DNA of 64,000 bases from NCBI GenBank assembly GCA_028277765.1, contig JANQFQ010000086.1:1-64000 (forward strand), given 5' to 3'. The stretch's first letter is position 1, and each line of letters opens with the position of its first letter. Positions 1-8,728 of the stretch are shown here, piece after piece. Position numbers and translations under genes: made by a program. The DNA is from Desulfobacterales bacterium. Its GTDB lineage: Bacteria > Desulfobacterota > Desulfobacteria > Desulfobacterales > SURF-7. The notes under the pieces were generated by a model, which was not told the origin of the DNA, made no database searches, and saw nothing but the letters and a program-made list of their open reading frames with translations.

Positions 1-54
1 ACTCGCGACACCAAGCTTGGGAAGCTTGTACTCTACCAACTGAGCTATGCCCGC
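1..54 (-). tRNA. tRNA-Gly (anticodon CCC), cut off by window start
   Basis: Reverse complement reads GCGGGCATAGCTCAGTTGGTAGAGTACAAGCTTCCCAAGCTTGGTGTCGCGAGT: acceptor 5' strand, D-arm, anticodon stem CAAGC/GCTTG, loop TTCCCAA. Confidence 0.88.
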
Positions 55-324
55 TTTCAAAACGTATAACATTTATGAAAAAATAATGTTTTTGTCAATG
101 CTTAATATAATTTTATAATAAATATAGCCACATTATATCAAAGTAATGCTTTTTCGGAAAAGGTTAAAAATTGTAAAAAAACCGACCGCAGACTAAAAAA
201 ACGTTTTTTTAATTTAACAAAATATTTGACACTGAAAAAGTGTTTAAATATAAGAAGAAAGATGATAAATTAAAAAACATAAACTGTTTTTGGGCTAAAC
301 GGAAAAAATTTAAGGAGGTAGGAT

Positions 325-522
325 ATGGTGTCTGAAACTGGACGTAAACTTGCGGATATGATTAAAAAAGCAATTAGGGATTGCGAAATTACCACTGCTG
401 AATATGATGAAATCCTTGCTATTGCTAATGAAGACGGCGTTATTGACAACCAGGAAAAAAATCTTTTAAGCCAGCTCCAGGAGATGTTGTCAAACGGTAC
501 TATAAAAAGGGTTGCTGGTTAG
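325..522 (+). CDS. small conserved hypothetical protein (65 aa)
   Basis: ORF with AAGGAGG upstream; acidic helical protein, no firm family. Confidence 0.65.
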   Translation: MVSETGRKLADMIKKAIRDCEITTAEYDEILAIANEDGVIDNQEKNLLSQLQEMLSNGTIKRVAG

Positions 523-592
523 GTGTATACAAGTTAAAATCCGGGCACAGAGGGCTCTGGTTTTTCCCTGGAAGGGGATACAATATTGCTAA

Positions 593-630
593 CTAGATAC
601 TAGATGTTGGATGCTGGTCGGAACGAAATG
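593..630. repeat. partial copy of the dispersed intergenic repeat
   Basis: CTAGATACTAGATGTTGGATGCTGGTCGGAACGAA. Confidence 0.6.
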
Positions 631-789
631 TTTATCTGATTTACAGCCGTGAATATTATACTAAACTTAACACTTTCTCCAAGGTCAAATATTAACTTTC
701 ACGCATTCATTCAGGATTTAGAAACCAGTATCCAAATCCTTAAAAGATACTTTAGCTCACTTGTTCCATTGCTTAAGGGAGTTATTCCA

Positions 790-1068
790 TCAGCATTCGC
801 AGGAAGCTTTATCCTTTCCTTTTATCCATGTCTGAATAATATATGATGCGCAACCCACGCCTGGACTAACGGTTATGGCTTCTTCAGGACAATTGTTCGC
901 ACACGCACCGCATTCCATACAGCCATCCTTGTCGATAATGGCTGCCTTTTTTTCCTGGAAGGCAAACACTTGGTGCGGGCAGACAGCCATGCAGATTCCG
1001 CATCCCAAGCATTTATCCCTGTTCAATAAAAGGGTTGAAACATTTTCAAGATATCTAAAGTTTTTCAT
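790..1068 (-). CDS. hgcB: HgcB, 2x[4Fe-4S] ferredoxin of mercury methylation
   Basis: CLGCGICMAVCP and CMECGACANNCP clusters, GVGCA Cys, C-terminal Cys pair (SCEC); immediately downstream of hgcA. Confidence 0.92.
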   Translation of the reverse strand: MKNFRYLENVSTLLLNRDKCLGCGICMAVCPHQVFAFQEKKAAIIDKDGCMECGACANNCPEEAITVSPGVGCASYIIQTWIKGKDKASCEC

Positions 1069-1082
1069 GGCTTATTCCATAG

Positions 1083-2267
1083 CTATCCAGCAAAAGGTGC
1101 TAATATCCATAAAATTACAGCTAACAATAATGCCCCTGCCTGTATTGGTATCGCTTTTCTCATCTCCTTTTCAACTCCTGATGGTGATGTAAAGGGGGTC
1201 GTTCCAGTAAAGTTCATAGCCAGAAAAGAGCTGATTATATTGACAAACAAAAAAAGGGCGATCGTTTCTGCTGCTGAGATGCGCCCCCACAAGCAAATAA
1301 CCGTCCAGACGGAAGCAAATAAACCTGTAAAGACTCCTTTGATTGAAAAGGCCCTCCCTGGGAGCCATTGCAGAAGGAGAGGGACAGCTACAGCGCCGGA
1401 TATAATACCAGCTATGCATGCAATGATAATCATCATGCTCCTGCTCAAGGCCTGACCCAATGAAAAAATGCCTGGGCCAATACCCGAAAGTATAAATGAC
1501 ACAAGAAATGTCCACAAAAGCGGTTTTAGTGCCAGGGAAATCTCAATCGGTATTAACGACAGCCTTTCCTTTAACGTAAAGGTTGCCTCCCTCATCTCCG
1601 GCGATGCCTTATTTCCCGCCTCAAGAAACCGCTTGATATCAGCTGCACGCATTGGACCCCAAAAGACTTTAAAACCGCTCGCTTTTTTTAATTTTTCCGC
1701 TGAAACACCTGTTGCGGAAAGCTGGGGTAATATCAACTCTTTTTTATCAATCAGTTTGTCAAGACCCGTGCTGTTTATCTGTCGGACAATTTCATCGGTG
1801 GAAAAAGTGGCTTTGCCTGCGGCACACCAGACATTAATACCTCGGGTATCAAGAACCAGAACCCATGCATTCAAACGATCAAGATTTTTACGAAGGCTGT
1901 CAAAACTGTATTTATAATTGGCCGAAACAAAGACAGGGGCGTTTCTATCTGGTGTTCCCACGCAATAAAGCCCGGGAGTTATTTTATAATTATAGCGGTT
2001 AATGCCGGACAGGGCTTTAAATGAGCCATAATAATCCTCCTGCTGGAGTTTGGTTTTTATCCTGGGGACAGCCCCTGCTTCAGTGCTAATAAAGTTTTCA
2101 ACAAAATGACATAAAACATATCCTGGTTTTTCAAGGGGACTGGATGGTGGCTCCGCAGGCCTGCCACAGCAAGGCTCGTCCCTGTCCTGCTCAGGCATCT
2201 GGGCCATAATCCCGATAGTGCTACTGCTGCTTATATGGTCTTTATTACAGTCGCAGTTTTTCTCCAT
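1083..2267 (-). CDS. hgcA: HgcA, corrinoid protein of mercury methylation
   Basis: Cap-helix motif NVWCAAGK (DNA 1812-1835), CdhD-like corrinoid domain, C-terminal multi-TM region; adjacent hgcB. Confidence 0.95.
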   Translation of the reverse strand: MEKNCDCNKDHISSSSTIGIMAQMPEQDRDEPCCGRPAEPPSSPLEKPGYVLCHFVENFISTEAGAVPRIKTKLQQEDYYGSFKALSGINRYNYKITPGLYCVGTPDRNAPVFVSANYKYSFDSLRKNLDRLNAWVLVLDTRGINVWCAAGKATFSTDEIVRQINSTGLDKLIDKKELILPQLSATGVSAEKLKKASGFKVFWGPMRAADIKRFLEAGNKASPEMREATFTLKERLSLIPIEISLALKPLLWTFLVSFILSGIGPGIFSLGQALSRSMMIIIACIAGIISGAVAVPLLLQWLPGRAFSIKGVFTGLFASVWTVICLWGRISAAETIALFLFVNIISSFLAMNFTGTTPFTSPSGVEKEMRKAIPIQAGALLLAVILWILAPFAG

Positions 2268-2354
2268 TATTGTTTCCTTTTATTATTTTATCATCAACCA
2301 ACATAAACATTAATATCCTGGTGTCAATAAAAGCAAACCTCTTCCTTTTCCTTG

Positions 2355-3425
2355 TTAAAATAAATAATAGACTGTGCCCACGAGCAAAAGACTTACCACA
2401 CGAAAACCCTGTCCCACGAGAACAAGCTGTATTCCGGTTTTCGGCGAATAGATACCGATGTAGCGGGGCAGCTGATGCCTCAGGGCGCGAACAGGAAAAG
2501 CGATAATTGTTCCAATTAACAAGGCTAGCACCGCCTGTTTAAGAGTAAGTACTCCTGATTCAAGCATTGCGCCCGCAGCAGCAAATCCAGAAGTAAATTC
2601 TGCCACAAAACTAAGGACGATAAGGGAAAGGGAGTCTACGGGAATAAAGGTGGTTACCGCAACATCCGCCAGCCACATGCGAGCAATCTCAAAGGCTCCC
2701 ATTCTATTTAAAACAAAAACTGCCGTATATACGGGAATAACAAAAATAAAGATATTGATAATGCGGGCGATAAGTTTCTTTATGATGCTCTGTGTCTCTT
2801 TCCTCTTTCCCTTTCTATCATGCCGAGATTGAATCCCTTGTGATTGATTCTGCGAGGCATTATATTTACAGGTGTTTATGTCCGGTGTAAAATGTCCGTA
2901 TAAAAATAGTGCTGTTGTTCGCAAAACAACCGCAATAAAGGTAAGAAGAAAATAAACAGCGCCAGCCGTGCCAACAAGCGAGACTATCACCAGGAATGTT
3001 GTCGGTACATGAAGGAAATATGCTGGCAGGTGGTTGATAAAACATGTCAGGAAGAGTTGCTTACGGCAAATTTTTCCGTCTGCATAAAAGTCCGCTAGCA
3101 TGGCATTTGCCGCTGTTCCAGAGAAAAAAGCCGTGGTAAATGCAGCGCCACAACGCTCACCAAGATTACTAAATCTGAAAGCCGGGCGGACAATCCAAGC
3201 AACAAGCCTGGTCCAGCCCATGGCTTCAATCATCTGCCCGACAATAATACCGATCGTTACAAAACAGAGAAGGCGCATCAACGGGATCAGTAATCCAGAA
3301 AAGACATCTGATGTATTATCTGTTCCGGACGAGAAAAAAACAGATGCCAGTAAAGCGGCGGTAATCGCTGAAGATATTAGAACAGAAATTTTATTAACTG
3401 GCGTTTTTTTATTCTTCATTAACAT
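2355..3425 (-). CDS. nucleoside-recognition (gate) domain membrane protein
   Basis: Multi-TM protein with gate-like segments (FFSGTAANAMLADFYADG); co-directional and upstream of hgcA. Confidence 0.65.
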   Translation of the reverse strand: MLMKNKKTPVNKISVLISSAITAALLASVFFSSGTDNTSDVFSGLLIPLMRLLCFVTIGIIVGQMIEAMGWTRLVAWIVRPAFRFSNLGERCGAAFTTAFFSGTAANAMLADFYADGKICRKQLFLTCFINHLPAYFLHVPTTFLVIVSLVGTAGAVYFLLTFIAVVLRTTALFLYGHFTPDINTCKYNASQNQSQGIQSRHDRKGKRKETQSIIKKLIARIINIFIFVIPVYTAVFVLNRMGAFEIARMWLADVAVTTFIPVDSLSLIVLSFVAEFTSGFAAAGAMLESGVLTLKQAVLALLIGTIIAFPVRALRHQLPRYIGIYSPKTGIQLVLVGQGFRVVSLLLVGTVYYLF

Positions 3426-3462
3426 TTACATGATTTTTTTCCGCTTCAGCAACAAAAAGGCG

Positions 3463-5199
3463 TTACATCTTTTTTCGAAGCTTTTCCAGGTTTTCCCGCG
3501 CAAACTCAATAGAAGGGTCGAGTTCAAGGGCTATCAGGTAATAATTGATCGCTTTTTTGGTGTCTCCTAAATCACGATAATTTGAAGCGATATTCGCGTA
3601 ATCAATAGCTGAGCTTGGATCTAGCTCAATTATTCTTTGAAAGCACCTGATCGCTTTTTCGTGTTCTTTTCTTTTAAAATAACAAAAACCCATTAGATTA
3701 TAAATATCGGTTCTTTCATTATCAACACGCTGTCCCTTTTTAAGAACTTCCAGCGCTTGTTCGTACTGTTTCATATCTTTCAGACAGACTCCCATGTAGG
3801 AGTATATGCTTGGAATGTCCTGCTCGTTCGGTTCAAGATCTAGAGCCTGCTCAAAAAGGTCCAGAGCTGTTTGGGTATTCCCAAGGGACAGATGACAAGA
3901 ACCTTTGTAGAATTTAATATAATATTTGCCTGTAAGTGTTTGTTCTATGTCATTAAGTTGTTTTATGGCATCTAATGGCCCATAGGTTTCAGTAATCATT
4001 TTTGCAGAAAACATTCCCACGCTTGTACCAAGGGCTCTTTCCCTGAAGTGGGCCCCTGGTATAATGGTGTAAAACGCTGGGATTTCAAGGCGGGGGTGCA
4101 TTGTGTTTATCAGGATGACATCCATCCCTCTTTGTTCTAAAGCGTTTATGCAGTTTTCAACCTCTGTTTTAATATTGTCGTTTGACAGATCCGGAAGGCT
4201 ATTTATATCAATTTCTTTTCCAGGATTCATTATAAAATCAGCATCAGACAGGACGGTAAACTTCGGGAGTCCACTGGCCACATAGTTAGAGCCCGTATTA
4301 AAATCTCCAGCAAGTTGGGCTGTTTCCGTCAGGGCTCGGCTTAAGGCTTTTTGGGGATCCGGTGTTGTTCCGGCTGTCCACACAATTTCGCTCTTTTCAG
4401 GAAACGTTGAGGGATCATAGGCCATAACCCCCACAGAAGGTATGCCCATATCGAGTGTAAAGTCTGAAATATACAATTTTATACCAGACTTATTATATTT
4501 TCCAAACATTTCCACAACCATTTCATCGCTCGTTGAATCAGGATTTATCAACGGCACTTTTCTTTTGCTGTGGCTGATAATTGAGGAAACGTGTCTTTCA
4601 ATAATTTCACAAATACCCTGACTGACCGCCTCCTCTGTACAGTTGCCTGCTGAAGGACCGTTGAATTCGTTAATCATAAAAAACCAATTAAACGGTACCA
4701 GGACCTCCTGTTGCTTTGTCATGTTATAAGCGCCAGTCCACTCAAGTGGAAGCGCCTCAAAAACAGACTGCGCTGCATCAAGATCAGAAGAATCATCATG
4801 AACAGAGGCTGCTATCATTTCAAACGGAATAGCCCTCTCCTTGAGGTTTTTCTTTTTTTCAGTGAAAAAATTTTCCGGATTTTTACAAAAGGTAAAAAAG
4901 CTGAACCGTTCAGCCAGCTCCATCACAGCACTCGCTTCTGCTTGAAGAGGTGTGGCCCCTTTACCCATCTGTTTATTTGTACCTGTAGTCTGCCTGGCAT
5001 CCTTTCCGCACACACTAAAAAAGACAGGTATATCGAGTCTGCCGTTATCTATCCGTCTTGTTTCTTCAAGTATGTCCAGGTCCAGTTCTTTTAATTTTGA
5101 TTTAAACTTTTTTATGGTCTCTTCCGGAGACAACACCTTGTCTTGATCAAGAGTAAATTTTTTTATCGCATCTTTTAAAACTATTTTTCCTGTCATCAT
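3463..5199 (-). CDS. YcaO-like domain protein with C-terminal TPR repeats
   Basis: YcaO core (TGTNKQMGKGATPLQAEASAVMELAERFSFF) followed by TPRs; start placed at MMTGKIVLKD (ATG 5199/5196 with GGAG upstream) rather than the track start 5340. Confidence 0.85.
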   Translation of the reverse strand: MMTGKIVLKDAIKKFTLDQDKVLSPEETIKKFKSKLKELDLDILEETRRIDNGRLDIPVFFSVCGKDARQTTGTNKQMGKGATPLQAEASAVMELAERFSFFTFCKNPENFFTEKKKNLKERAIPFEMIAASVHDDSSDLDAAQSVFEALPLEWTGAYNMTKQQEVLVPFNWFFMINEFNGPSAGNCTEEAVSQGICEIIERHVSSIISHSKRKVPLINPDSTSDEMVVEMFGKYNKSGIKLYISDFTLDMGIPSVGVMAYDPSTFPEKSEIVWTAGTTPDPQKALSRALTETAQLAGDFNTGSNYVASGLPKFTVLSDADFIMNPGKEIDINSLPDLSNDNIKTEVENCINALEQRGMDVILINTMHPRLEIPAFYTIIPGAHFRERALGTSVGMFSAKMITETYGPLDAIKQLNDIEQTLTGKYYIKFYKGSCHLSLGNTQTALDLFEQALDLEPNEQDIPSIYSYMGVCLKDMKQYEQALEVLKKGQRVDNERTDIYNLMGFCYFKRKEHEKAIRCFQRIIELDPSSAIDYANIASNYRDLGDTKKAINYYLIALELDPSIEFARENLEKLRKKM

Positions 5200-5245
5200 A
5201 TAAACTCCGTTTATTACTTCCTTTGCTGTTATTGTAAAACACCAC

Positions 5246-5260
5246 TGCCACAACGTGGTA
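5246..5260. promoter_or_regulatory. candidate operator TGCCACAACGTGGTA upstream of ycaO/TPR
   Basis: Near-perfect palindrome matching two copies at 52493-52507 and 52523-52537. Confidence 0.6.
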
Positions 5261-5382
5261 CAACCAGAGAATATAAATGTTTTTATATAAATTTGCAAGG
5301 GATTAAAGACCCGCACATAAACTTCTTGACAGAAAAACATCTATTGTTTAGAAGAATTATAGATACTTAAAGGATAACTATT

Positions 5383-5457
5383 ATGAATAGAAGCGTTACA
5401 GGCAGATTTTATTATTTTTGGTATTATTTTACCACCGGTCTGCCTGCCGCGCACTGA
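5383..5457 (+). CDS. aromatic amino acid leader peptide MNRSVTGRFYYFWYYFTTGLPAAH
   Basis: ATG with AAGGA upstream, eight consecutive Phe/Tyr/Trp codons, stop just before attenuator; directly upstream of DAHP synthase gene. Confidence 0.92.
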   Translation: MNRSVTGRFYYFWYYFTTGLPAAH

Positions 5458-5513
5458 TTTTCAATAAAAACAACCACCGCCGCGGGCAGACCTGATGTCC
5501 GCGGTTTTTTTTT
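5399..5513 (+). promoter_or_regulatory. ribosome-mediated transcription attenuator
   Basis: Region 1 CAGGCAGA 5399-5406 pairs with TCTGCCTG 5439-5446; region 2 GGTCTGCC 5437-5444 pairs with region 3 GGCAGACC 5485-5492; region 3:4 terminator stem CCGCGG...CCGCGG + T9. Confidence 0.9.
5480..5513 (+). terminator. intrinsic terminator of the attenuator
   Basis: Stem CCGCGGGCA / TGTCCGCGG (one G-U) with 7-nt loop, followed by nine T. Confidence 0.9.
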
Positions 5514-5516
5514 GGA

Positions 5517-5551
5517 GGCCGTGGGCAGAAGAGATGCTTCACGGCCTTTTT
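5517..5551 (+). terminator. second tandem hairpin with T-run in the leader
   Basis: GGCCGTG (5517-5523) / CACGGCC (5540-5546) followed by TTTTT. Confidence 0.7.
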
Positions 5552-5569
5552 GTGTTAAAGGAGAAAAAA

Positions 5570-6622
5570 ATGAAGCCGACATTTGATTTAAACGTTAAGG
5601 AGTTAAAGCCCTTGATATCACCCGAAGCCTTAAAAAAAGAACTGCCCATAACCGAAGAAATCAGCGATACAGTTATTGCCAGCAGAAAAACGGTTGAAAA
5701 AATTCTTCTGGGAGAAGACAGGCGTCTTCTGGCAGTCGTGGGCCCTTGTTCCATCCACGATGAAAAAGCTGTAGTTGATTACGCTGAAAAGCTGAACCAA
5801 CTTAAGGAAAAAGTGAAAGAAACCCTCTGCGTTATTATGCGCGTTTATTTTGAAAAACCGAGAACCACCGTGGGTTGGAAGGGGCTGATTAATGATCCGT
5901 TTATTGATTCTTCTTACAATATTGAAGAGGGACTGCGCAAGGCAAGAAAAATACTTCTTCACATCAACGGCCTTGGGCTTCCTGCGGCTACGGAGATGCT
6001 GGATCCCATAACCCCCCAGTATATTGCAGGACTTATAAGCTGGGTTGCTATTGGCGCAAGAACAACGGAATCTCAAACCCATAGAGAAATGGCGAGCGGT
6101 CTTTCTATGCCAATAGGCTTTAAAAATAGCACTGACGGAAGCTTGTCTGCAGCCCTAAACGCCCTGGAAGCGGCTCGAGCACCCCAGAGCTTTCTGGGTA
6201 TAGACTCAAAAGGATACACCAGTATTGTCCAAACAACCGGAAATCCATGGGGTCATATCGTGCTAAGGGGTGGCGGAGGACATCCGAATTATGATCCTGT
6301 AAGCCTTGAAAAAACACAGAAGAATCTGGAAAAACGGGGGCTTCCTACCGGTATTATGATAGACTGTTCCCATGAAAATTCTGGCAAGAAATATAGCGCC
6401 CAGCCGTTTGTATGGAACAGCGTCCTCCAGCAGCGCCTTGAGGGAAACGATTCCATCATAGGCATGATGCTGGAAAGCAACCTTAATGAAGGGAACCAGA
6501 AATACTCGGATGATCCATCTTGTCTTAAATACGGTGTGTCAATAACGGATGAATGTATTTCATGGGAAACCACAAAGGAACTGCTGCTTTACGCTGATGA
6601 AAAACTCGGAAGCGCTAGATAG
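5570..6622 (+). CDS. 3-deoxy-7-phosphoheptulonate (DAHP) synthase, class I
   Basis: LLAVVGPCSIHD, PRTTVGWKGLINDP, GARTTESQTHREMASGLSMPIGFKN; start at ATG 5570 with GGAG; track start 5495 lies in the terminator. Confidence 0.95.
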   Translation: MKPTFDLNVKELKPLISPEALKKELPITEEISDTVIASRKTVEKILLGEDRRLLAVVGPCSIHDEKAVVDYAEKLNQLKEKVKETLCVIMRVYFEKPRTTVGWKGLINDPFIDSSYNIEEGLRKARKILLHINGLGLPAATEMLDPITPQYIAGLISWVAIGARTTESQTHREMASGLSMPIGFKNSTDGSLSAALNALEAARAPQSFLGIDSKGYTSIVQTTGNPWGHIVLRGGGGHPNYDPVSLEKTQKNLEKRGLPTGIMIDCSHENSGKKYSAQPFVWNSVLQQRLEGNDSIIGMMLESNLNEGNQKYSDDPSCLKYGVSITDECISWETTKELLLYADEKLGSAR

Positions 6623-6651
6623 CGTTATTGAGATTAGGGTATTGAATAAAA

Positions 6652-6788
6652 CGTGATACTGGATGCTCGATGAATGAATTGAGGTGTTTTTGAAGATGCG
6701 GGATTTCCCCGCCTTGTAGACTTTCTTCTATTCTCTAGACTGTTTATCTTCGGGTTTTTCCTTCCAGTATCTAGGATCTAGCATCACG
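6652..6788. repeat. imperfect inverted-repeat intergenic element
   Basis: CGTGATACTGGATGCTCGATG (left) vs reverse complement CGTGATGCTAGATCCTAGATACTGG (right). Confidence 0.45.
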
Positions 6789-6797
6789 CCTATCCCA

Positions 6798-8342
6798 TTA
6801 TTCCTCCAGTAAAGACTTCCCTGTCATCTTTTCTGGTTTATCTATACCTAAAATGTCAAGAATCGTCGGTGCTATATCGCCGAGACATCCCTGTGACAAC
6901 GTTACGTCTTTCCTTGAATCGTCAACCATTATAAAGAAAACAGGATTAAGGGTGTGGGCTGTATGAGGATTTCCGTTATTGTCGATCATCTGTTCCGCGT
7001 TTCCATGGTCAGCCGTAATAAAAGCTTTTCCTCCCTGTTTCTGAACCTGTTTAACCACTTCCTTTACACAAGTATCAACGGTCTCAACTGCTCTTATTGC
7101 CGCGTCCTGAATACCGGTATGGCCAACCATATCCATGTTTGCAAAATTCAGTACTATAAAATCATAATCTCCTGTCTGCAACCGCACCACGGTCTCTTCG
7201 GCTACTTTAAGAGCGCTCATTTCAGGTTTCTGGTCATATGTTGAAACCTCTCTTGGAGAAGGTATAAGGCACCTGTCCTCCAGGGGAAAAGGCTCTTCTT
7301 CTCCTCCGTTAAAAAAATATGTAACATGTGCATATTTCTCTGTTTCAGCTATCCTTAGCTGCCGCAGGCCCTTTTTACTGATAACCTCTCCTAGAATCGC
7401 TTCCATATGCTCCGGTGGAAACGCTATGGGAAGGGCAAATTCCTCGTCATACATGGTCATTGTAACAAACTCGCAGACCTTAGGAAAACGATCCCGTTCA
7501 AACATCTTAAAATCCGATTCAGTCAATGCCCTTGTAATCTGCCTTGCGCGATCAGCCCTGAAGTTGAAAAAAACAATGCCATCTTCATCTTCAACCATCC
7601 ACATCGGCTTATCTGACTCATCCATGATCACTATGGGCCTGATAAACTCATCTGTTTCTCCTCGGTTGTATGCGTTTTTTACAGCCTGTACAGGATCTTT
7701 TTCTGATACACCTTTTCCTAATACAAATAAATCATAGGCCTCTTTATTCCTTTCCCACCTTGTGTCCCTGTCCATGGCGTAAAACCGCCCGCATATTGTT
7801 GCAATCTTTCCAGAATTGTTTTCTTTTATATAGTCCTGAAGTTCCATTACATAACACTCTCCTCCGTTCGGAGGTGTATCGCGCCCGTCAAGTATGGCGT
7901 GTATATATACTTTTTTTAAACCGCTATTTTTTGTCATTTCTAAAAGAGCAAAAAGATGTGTCAGCTGGCTATGTACCCCACCGTCTGAAACAAGGCCCAT
8001 GAGATGGAGAGCTGTCCCTTTATCCTTTACTTTAGCCATCACAGCATTCAGCGCCTGGTTATCAAAAAAAGACCTGTCTGCTATGGCCATGTCGATCCTC
8101 AGCAGATCCTGATAAACCACTCTGCCAGCACCGATATTTAGATGTCCCACCTCGGAATTGCCCATTATTCCTTCAGGAAGTCCCACGGCTCCCCCGTGTA
8201 CCGTAAGCTGTGTGTGAGGATACTCCTCTAAAAGACTGTCAAGAAAAGGCGTGTTCCCCAGGGTAATAGCATTCCCTTTTTCCTCAGGATTAAGTCCGCA
8301 ACCATCTAATATGATAAGAATTAACGGTTTTTTTTCTGGCAC
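6798..8342 (-). CDS. gpmI: 2,3-bisphosphoglycerate-independent phosphoglycerate mutase
   Basis: LILDGCG, MGNSEVGHLNIGAGR, AILDGRDTPP, FNFRADRARQ, ITADHGNAEQM. Confidence 0.96.
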   Translation of the reverse strand: MPEKKPLILIILDGCGLNPEEKGNAITLGNTPFLDSLLEEYPHTQLTVHGGAVGLPEGIMGNSEVGHLNIGAGRVVYQDLLRIDMAIADRSFFDNQALNAVMAKVKDKGTALHLMGLVSDGGVHSQLTHLFALLEMTKNSGLKKVYIHAILDGRDTPPNGGECYVMELQDYIKENNSGKIATICGRFYAMDRDTRWERNKEAYDLFVLGKGVSEKDPVQAVKNAYNRGETDEFIRPIVIMDESDKPMWMVEDEDGIVFFNFRADRARQITRALTESDFKMFERDRFPKVCEFVTMTMYDEEFALPIAFPPEHMEAILGEVISKKGLRQLRIAETEKYAHVTYFFNGGEEEPFPLEDRCLIPSPREVSTYDQKPEMSALKVAEETVVRLQTGDYDFIVLNFANMDMVGHTGIQDAAIRAVETVDTCVKEVVKQVQKQGGKAFITADHGNAEQMIDNNGNPHTAHTLNPVFFIMVDDSRKDVTLSQGCLGDIAPTILDILGIDKPEKMTGKSLLEE

Positions 8343-8344
8343 GA

Positions 8345-8728
8345 TCAGATCCCTCTCTCTTCAGCATCCTGTTTCAAAAAGCTTTCTGTCTTTATCCTTT
8401 CCGCATCAACCCAGATACCTTCAATATCATAAAAATCACGCAATGGTTCATAAAAAACATGTATGATAATATGACCGTAATCGAGTAGTACCCAGTGGCC
8501 ATCCTTCAACCCTTCAATGCCCAGGGGTTTTATGCCGCTTTTTTTCAATTCTGACCTTACAAATTCGGCAATAGCCGATACCTGGCGGTTCGACCGTCCA
8601 CTGCAGATAATGATCGTGTCTGCCACAGATGTTAACGTCTTAACATCCAGCACGATAACGCCTAAAGCTTTCCTTCCCAGGACAGCTCTAACGTAATTAT
8701 CCAGAATCTGTCTTCCTTCTTTCTTCAT
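8345..8728 (-). CDS. rsfS: ribosome silencing factor
   Basis: DUF143/RsfS core (ADTIIICSGRSNRQV, GHWVLLDYGHIIIHVF); next to nadD. Confidence 0.94.
   Translation of the reverse strand: MKKEGRQILDNYVRAVLGRKALGVIVLDVKTLTSVADTIIICSGRSNRQVSAIAEFVRSELKKSGIKPLGIEGLKDGHWVLLDYGHIIIHVFYEPLRDFYDIEGIWVDAERIKTESFLKQDAEERGI

Noticed and set aside
536-580. Hairpin CAGAGGGCTCTG with T-run after the 325-522 ORF
   Set aside because: Arms leave a 2-nt loop; not a convincing terminator.
5200-5340. N-terminal extension of the ycaO ORF
   Set aside because: Non-homologous-looking sequence overlapping the palindrome; ATG 5199/5196 has GGAG upstream.
5495-5569. Track start of the DAHP synthase ORF at 5495
   Set aside because: This segment lies in the attenuator terminator and second hairpin; the RBS-preceded ATG is at 5570.
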